Positions 57,442-64,000 of a DNA stretch of 64,000 bases are shown here, in pieces. The notes beneath the pieces are model-generated. The model saw only the letters and a list, made by a program, of their open reading frames with translations. It ran no database searches and had not been told where the DNA came from. Each line of letters begins with the position of its first letter. Position 1 is the first letter of the stretch. A program made the translations under genes and the position numbers. Source of the DNA: Zea mays (taxonomy: Eukaryota; Streptophyta; Magnoliopsida; Poales; Poaceae); NCBI RefSeq assembly GCF_902167145.1, contig NC_050098.1, forward strand, positions 137,466,207 through 137,530,206. Direction: 5' to 3'.

Positions 57442-60400
57442 TGTCACACCCGGTTCCAGGGGGTAGAACCGAGCGCATACCATATGTGTGCCAGGATCCA
57501 TTTTCACACATATGTTGACGTCACAAGTGTAATATATCAAAAGACAATGCAATAAAGGCGTAAAGAGAGTAATACTTTATTACATCATCTGAAACATTGT
57601 ATATTTAACAAGTATCACATCAAAGTAAACGGAAATAAATAACTGGGCAATCTCCCACAGGAAGATGACTGGCGCATCGTTAGACTTAGAAATCATCGTC
57701 GTCGATAAAATCTCCATCAAAGTCTCCAGCATCACCCTCTGATCAAAATATTAGCAAGGGTGAGCTCACTTATGGTCGGGGCTCAGCAAGTGGGGGAAAA
57801 ACTAATGCAGGTATAACAAGGTGAGGCTAAGGTTGAGCAGTAAGCATTTTAGTTGGTCAACATTTTATTATCAACACCTGTCTTACTAATAAGAGTGAAT
57901 CCCAAATATCCCAATTAAACAAAGGAATATGAATATAACAAAAACACTTAAGTGAAACCACTTAAGCAAATTATTGGCAGATCATCGGATCTCAATTTAA
58001 TTCCATCTTTAAGTTCAATTATCATGTGAGGAGTCCAGGTCGCTCTTAATCGGGAGCACGGCTGATATATCAGTTTTACACTCTGCAGAGGTGGTACAAC
58101 TTTACCCACAAGCCATGTATCCCATCTAGCCCGGGTTGATCGGACCCTTAGACACTGCCGAGGTGAATGGCTAGGGATCCATTATGAGGTTTTCACAAAA
58201 CACACTTAATACAAAGCAACCTGCTAAGGTTTCTAAGACGATGGTGGTGGCCCCCTGGGTGAAGTACCTTAGCCAAGAATACGACCCCATGTTAACGTGG
58301 GCTGCCAGCACCTACCGCTCCCCCTCTTGCCCATCTTTCAGGTAAGGTTGCTAGGCACTAAGCATATAGAGCTAATTACCAAAGCCAGAGCCATGATAGC
58401 ACTCATGGTTGCACTGTTATCCTGGGTGGTCACTCCATGTTCCAATTAAATTTGTAATAATGTTATCTTAACCATCGGGTTAATGCCATAATTGCCAATT
58501 AAATCTTTGGAAGATTAAAACCAATTAATGAGTGACATTAAGAAATCATTAAGTTGGGCGGTAGCAGAAATTTTGCACAGCTTAACAATTTTCCCAGGTA
58601 AAACAAGGAATACAGGTAGTAAATCTAGGAAATCCTTAATTAGGTTATCCCATCAAATTATGCAATATAAAAAAAGTAAACATTATTATATGCAATGAAT
58701 AGGTACAAACAGAGTATGCAGAGGGAGAATCCACTTGCCTTGCTCAAGCGAGTCCTGCGGATCGTCTTCGAACGAATTCGGTTCGTCTACCACAAACTCA
58801 GCTTCTAATAACGTCGTACATCGCCATACAAAAAGAAAGCATACACCAATAAATAAACACGCACCATTTCATAAACATACACCATTACACAAATAAATAC
58901 ACATCACACTTATCGCATCTTAAATACGTCCTAATCGTGTAAATACTTATTAATTTAATTATAGCTATTATTGTGAGTACTAAATGGTGAATTTATGGGT
59001 GGGTGTAATAAATACAGTATTAATTATATTTTAACATCATCAATGAAGTCAAATGATTATTATCGTCTTTAATACTAATAAATAAATTAATAGCTTTTAT
59101 CTTTTTTATTTCTAACTCAAATTATTGAGTATAGCAAAAATGCATTAAACAATCTAAAAATCCCTATAAATACTAATTGAACTTTTTATAACACAAGAGA
59201 GGTTATTTTGACATAAACTAGTATTTTGCTTACTCTAAAAATCTAAGTGCTAAATTTGCGAACATGTTTATTTGACTAGCAAAAATCTGTTTTCCATCCT
59301 ACTAATGATATTTTTCTGCTTTCTTTATAAAAAGAAAATGTTAATAAAATAATTAGCTAAATCATCTAGAATTCCTATATTATTCATATGACATGAGTTC
59401 TATACCATTTTCTAAATCCATTAAAATGAACCTACGACTATAATTCTCCAATTAGTTTCTAAAGTTTATTGTGACCAAATTTAACTACAAAAACTCCTAT
59501 CTATTGTTTTTATCACCAACATGTGACTACTAAATCTATGTCATATTTTTCTAATCCAAAAATCAACGCATCGATTAACATGAATTATCACGGTACTAAT
59601 AATCGCATGAATCTACCAAACAATCCCATAACGCACATACACATAAATTATGGATCACACGTGTTCATATTACAACAAACTAAATATACCATTCATGAAT
59701 TGAATCAAAAAGTATTTTATAAAATATACAAAATAATTCGGGTCGTCATCAACCTTGAGTTCGCGCGTGCGACGGGAGAGTTCGACGGGGTCCGGCCGGG
59801 TGGAGAAAAGCAGGGGCTCGACTACGAACGGCAGATGGCGATTGTGTGGCTCCGGCAACGAACTGCGGGCTCTGGTGAACGGCGGACAGCGTGGTCGGCG
59901 AACAGCGACACGACGGCGAATAGAGGGACAACGGCCTGGCCTTGCACGAGCAGGGAGATAGAGGGCGAGCGGCGAGCTGGGAAAGGTAGCAAGACGAGAA
60001 ACGCTGTTGTGGGCGCGGTTCTTATAGGCAAGCAAGGGAGGCGAGAAACACAGCAGACTTTAAGGTACTTGAAGGCCATCAATGGAGAAACGTCCGTGGA
60101 GTGTTAGGCGGGCGCGTATAATGAAGAAACGTTCATGGAGTAATAGGCGAGCGCTTAATGGAGACATACGAGCGGTCGCGCGGGAGAAGAAACGGCCGAA
60201 CACAGGCATGCAGACGGAGACAACAGGTGGCATAGTATTTGTGTCGGGCTTCAAATGATGGCGGCATAACCTGGCAATTGAGTGTACCAGAGAAATTGGA
60301 GAGAAGGTGAATGGGCTGGATGGGACCCACATGTAAAGAATAGAGAGAGGAGGTCACGTACGTAAGTGAGATGGCTGGTTTTCAAAGCTTGAGAATTGGA

Positions 60401-60847
60401 ATGGTGGGACCCACTAGTCATAGGTAGAAAGGAGGGGAGGGAGGGGAATGTGTATGTGACGGTGGTAACTGGACCGATCGGCTAGGATGGTGATCACGCA
60501 TGTTGTTTTTGTTTTTTTTTAATTTCGAAATTTCATTTTTTTAAACATTAGATTATTCATAAATAACTATATTTTAAATATTCCAAAAAGTATAATAAAT
60601 CTAATAACAATATTTTATTAAATAATATATATTATAAATAAGCTTTTAGAAAAATTTTATTATTTAAGTAAATGGAGCTTCATAAAGAGGATAAATTAAA
60701 ATAAAGTTGTTGCAATTCATTAACAAACAAAGAAATCATACACCGATAATGAATGCATTCAAACACTTGATAAATTTTTAATTTACTCTCTTCTTAATTT
60801 AGCAACCAGTAATGTGTTATTTTAATTGATGGATTTGAGGTGTTACA
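57442..60847. mobile_element. solo LTR, 3406 bp, Tekay-like Gypsy
   Basis: Starts TGTCACACCCGG and ends GGTGTTACA, with imperfect inverted ends typical of TG...CA LTRs, and is flanked by TSD CACCA (57437-57441 and 60848-60852). No internal gene, primer site or second LTR is present, as expected after LTR-LTR recombination. Its length and TGTCACACC start fit the long LTRs of the maize Tekay/Prem1 (chromovirus) group; that name is from memory. Interior: AT-rich flanks and a GC-rich island at 59750-60480 whose overlapping frames I do not treat as genes. Orientation is not resolved. Confidence 0.8.
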
Positions 60848-60852
60848 CACCA

Positions 60853-63201
60853 CAACAAAATGGTGTAGTGGAGAGGAAGAATAGAACTCTACTTGACATG
60901 GCGAGGACCATGCTTGATGAGTACAAGACTTCGGACCGGTTTTGGGCGGAAGCAATCAATACCGCTTGCTACGCCATCAACCGTCTCTACCTTCACCGAA
61001 TCCTCAAGAAGACATCATATGAACTCCTCACCGGTAAAAAGCCCAATGTTTCATATTTTAGAGTCTTTGGTAGCAAATGTTTTATTCTTGTTAAAAGAGG
61101 TAGAAAATCTAAATTTGCTCCTAAGGCTGTAGAAGGCTTTTTACTTGGTTATGACTCAAACACAAGGGCATATAGAGTCTTCAACAAGTCCACTGGACTA
61201 GTTGAAGTTTCTTGTGACATTGTGTTTGATGAGACTAATGGCTCCCAAGTGGAGCAAGTTGATCTTGATGAGCTAGATGATGAAGAGGCTCCATGCGTCG
61301 CACTAAGGAACATGTCCATTGGGGATGAGTGTCCTAAGGAATCCGAAGAGCCTCCACAAGCACAAGATCAACCGTCATCTTCCATACAAGCACCTCCACC
61401 AACCCAAGATGAGGATCAAGCTCAAGATGATGAAAATGAAGATCAAGAGGATGAGCCACCTCAAGAGGAGGACAATGATCAAGGGGGAGATGACAGTAAT
61501 CAAAACAAGGAAGATGAACAAGATCCAAGGCTGCCACACCCAAGAGTCCACCAAGCGATACAAAGAGATCACCCCGTGAACTCCATCCTCGGTGATATTC
61601 ATAAGGGGGTAACCACTCGATCTCGTGTCGCACATTTTTGTGAACATTACTCTTTTGTGTCTTCTATTGAGCCATATAGGGTGGAAGATGCATTAAGAGA
61701 TTCAGATTGGGTGTTGGCGATGCAAGAGGAACTCAACAACTTCACGAGGAATGAGGTATGACATCTTGTTCCACGTCCTAACCAAAATGTTGTAGGAACC
61801 AAGTGGGTCTTCCGCTACAAGCAAGATGAGCATGGTGTGGTGACAAGGAACAAAGCCCGACTTGTAGCCAAGGGATATTCACAAGTCGAAGGTTTGGATT
61901 TCGGTGAAACCTATGCACCTGTAGCTAGGCTTGAGTCAATTCGTATATTACTTGCCTATGCTACTTACCATGGCTTCAAGCTTTACCAAATGGACGTGAA
62001 AAGTGCCTTCCTCAATGGACCAATCAAGAAAGATGTCTATGTTGAGAAACCTCGTGACTTTGAAGATAGTGAGTACCCTAACCATGTGTACAAACTCTCT
62101 AAGGCGGTTTATGGGCTCAAGCATGCCCCAAGAGCATGGTATGAACGCCTAAGAGATTTCCTTATCACTAATGGCTTCAAAGTCGGCAAAGCCGATCCTA
62201 CACTCTTTACTAAAACTATTGCAAATGATTTGTTTATATGCCAAATTTATGTTGATGATATTATATTTGGGTCTACTAACAAATCTACTTGTGAAGAGTT
62301 TAGTAGGATAATGATTCAAAAATTTGAGATGTCTATGATGGGGGAGTTGAAGTATTTCTTAGGATTTCAAGTAAAGCAACTCCAAGAGGGCACCTTCATC
62401 AGCCAAACGAAGTATATTCAATACATACTCACCAAGTTTGGAATGAAGGATGCCAAGCCCATCAAGACACCTATGGGAACCAATGGGCATCTCGACCTCA
62501 ACACGGAAGGTAAATCCGTAGATCAAAAAGTATACCGGTCGATGATAGGATCTCTACTCTATTTATATGCATCTCGACCAGATATTATGCTTTCTGTATG
62601 CATGTGTGCAAGATTCCAAGCCAATCCTAAGGAAGTTCACCTTAGGGCCGTGAAAAGAATCTTGAGATATTTAGTTCATACACCTAAGTTTGGTCTTTGG
62701 TACCCCAAGGGATCCACTTTTGATTTAATAGGATATTCAGATGCTGATTGGGCAGGGTGTAAAATTGATAGAAAGAGCACATCAGGGACTTCTCAGTTCT
62801 TGGGAAGATCCCTGGTGTCTTAGGCTTCAAAGAAACAAAATTCAGTAGCTCTTTCTACCGCCGAAGCCGAGTACATTGCCGCAGGCCATTGTTGCGTGCA
62901 ATTGCTTTGGATGAGGCAAACCCTTAGGGACTATGGCTACAAATTAACCAAAGTCCCTCTCCTATGTGATAATGAGAGTGCAATTCGCATGGCGGATAAT
63001 CCCGTTGAGCACAGCCGCACTAAGCACATAGCCATTCGGTATCACTTTTTAAGGGATCACCAACAAAGGGGGGATATCGAGATTGCCTATGTTAGCACCA
63101 AAGAACAATTAGCCGATATCTTTACCAAGCCACTAGATGATAAAACTTTTACCAAACTTAGGAATGAGCTAAACATTCTTGATTCTAGTAACTTTGATTG
63201 A
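60853..63201 (+). pseudogene. element B pol, part 2: integrase C-half, RT, RNase H
   Basis: Resumes in the same frame after the duplication. The catalytic Glu lies in QNGVVERKNRTLLDM. Then the GKKPNVSYFRVFGSKCF integrase tail, a Glu/Asp/Gln-rich linker, and RT with FLNGPIKKDVYVEKP, and the active site QIYVDDIIFGSTN. RNase H has SDADWAGCKIDRKSTSG, STAEAEY and LLCDNESAIRMADN, ending LDSSNFD at 63201. Two nonsense codons, TGA at 61759-61761 and TAG at 62821-62823, both fall on Trp positions (intact at the equivalent sites of the Opie-like copy). Catalytic residues are all present. Confidence 0.93.
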
Positions 63202-64000
63202 TTCTTTGTACACATAGCTCATTCATATACCTTTGATCATACCTCTTTCATGTTCTATGACTAATGTGTTTTCCAAGTGTATTTCATGCTAAGTCATAGA
63301 TTGAAAGGGAAATGGAGTCTTCGGCGAAGATAAGGCTTCCACTCCACTCTATCGGTATTATGTACCCTTCGTCGTCACTCTGCATCGCTCTCCACTTTGG
63401 TATAATCTTCACTCATATTCATTTGTACCATTGGGGAGAAAGTAAAAAGGGCTCTAAAGACTCTGTTTTTGGCGATTAATGCCAAAGGGGGAGAGAGTAT
63501 TAGCCCAAAGCAAAAGGACCGCACCACCACGCCAATTTCAAAAAAATTTGAAACAAGTCTAAATTGTTAAATGTTTTTCAATTGGTATCTTTAAAATTAG
63601 TATTCCTCTAAGAAATTCTATCTCAATTGGTATCTATATTTTAAGGAGGAGTTTTTCAAAAATTTGGTATCTAAAATATTTGATCTTCTTCAATTGGTAA
63701 AACCCTCTTGAACACTAAGAGGAGAATTTTATTAAGGGGGAGTTTTGTTTAGTCAAAGGAAAAGCATTTGAAACAGGGGGAGAAAATTTCAAATCTCGAA
63801 AATGCTTCTCGCAATCTTATGCCTATACCTTTGACCATTTGCAAAAAGATTATGAAAAGATTTTTCAAAAGAATTTGCAAAAACAAAACAAGTGGTGCAA
63901 ATGTGGTCCAAAATATTAAAATTATCATATCAAACTTATCTGCTTAGAAATGCTTTCATTTCAAAATAACTTATGCACATCTGTCAAAATACAAACTAGT
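63202..64000 (+). other. element B spacer with purine tracts and junction-like words
   Basis: Non-coding. AGATTGAAAGGGAAAT at 63298-63313 copies the LTR-start junction. TTTCAATTGGTATC at 63576-63589 and TCAATTGGTATCT near 63622 copy the LTR-end/primer-site junction. Purine tracts at about 63487 (AAAGGGGGAGAGAG), 63735 and 63775. The LTR itself lies outside the window. Confidence 0.8.

Larger units (their letters stand above)
52633..64000 (+). mobile_element. Ji-like Sirevirus, element B (continues past window)
   Basis: Starts TGAAAGGGAAATAGTC after CGGGG (52628-52632), which should be its target duplication. The 5' LTR, primer site, gag and pol are all present. Pol is split by a solo LTR at 57442-60847. 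The 3' LTR is not reached; by comparison with the Opie-like element it should begin near 64200. It is the best preserved retroelement here: pol stays in one frame with only two nonsense codons besides the insertion. Confidence 0.9.

Noticed and set aside
59523..60107. 194-codon frame inside the solo LTR
   Set aside because: Overlaps several antisense frames in a GC island of an LTR and has no domain.
60826..60852. Start of the 311-codon frame at 60826
   Set aside because: The first codons come from the end of the solo LTR and the duplicated target site; the real pol frame resumes at 60853.
63995..64000. ACTAGT at the window end as a Helitron terminus
   Set aside because: No hairpin precedes it; chance hexamer.
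1..64000. CRISPR arrays, rRNA or tRNA genes, bacterial-type operons
   Set aside because: None seen; short repeats present are tandem or LTR-related and the genome is plant.

Overview
The window is plant nuclear DNA, most probably maize (Zea mays) or a close relative. It has nested LTR retrotransposons with family traits typical of maize (Sirevirus/Copia of the Opie-Ji type, a Huck-like Gypsy element, a 3.4-kb Tekay-like LTR), a Helitron with the grass-type 3' hairpin, a MULE and Tourist-like MITEs. One convincing host gene is present: an intronless TFIID subunit 8 (TAF8) gene on the minus strand at 13592-14704.

Layout. 1-3157 is AT-rich with a few exon-like pieces and no recognised gene. 3227-9352 looks like one or more Helitrons carrying captured gene fragments; the 3' end at 9352 is clear and the 5' end is ambiguous. 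9367-10710 is a MULE with long terminal inverted repeats and an exact 9-bp target duplication, itself containing a Tourist-like MITE and an 81-bp tandem duplication. 10711-15740 is the gene island: 3' flank with a MITE, TAF8, and its upstream flank. 15741-17319 holds old Gypsy and Copia scraps.

From 17325 onward the window is stacked retrotransposons, dated relative to one another by exact 5-bp target site duplications (TSDs). A 24.5-kb interval (17325-41862, TSD CTTGT) is a minus-strand Sirevirus-like element with a gag relic but no pol. Its downstream LTR was split by a 13.5-kb minus-strand Huck-like Gypsy element (19023-32558, TSD CATAT). Next comes an old Ji-like LTR (LTR-A, 42362 onward), split by an Opie-like element (43272-52559, TSD CCTCC) and then by a younger element of LTR-A's own family (element B, 52633 to beyond the window end). 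The integrase region of B is split by a 3406-bp solo LTR (57442-60847, TSD CACCA).

None of the retroelements looks autonomous: every gag/pol has stops, frameshifts or insertions. The observations most worth following are: (i) the gag-only Sirevirus, whose Gag keeps the coiled coil and zinc knuckle but has lost the N-terminal capsid region; (ii) the spacer between pol and the 3' LTR in the Sireviruses, which carries short copies of both LTR junction sequences; (iii) a pair of stop codons at the gag/pol boundary shared by two different elements; and (iv) an in-phase captured exon pair in the Helitron. I saw no CRISPR array, rRNA or tRNA gene, and nothing I can defend as a wholly new system.
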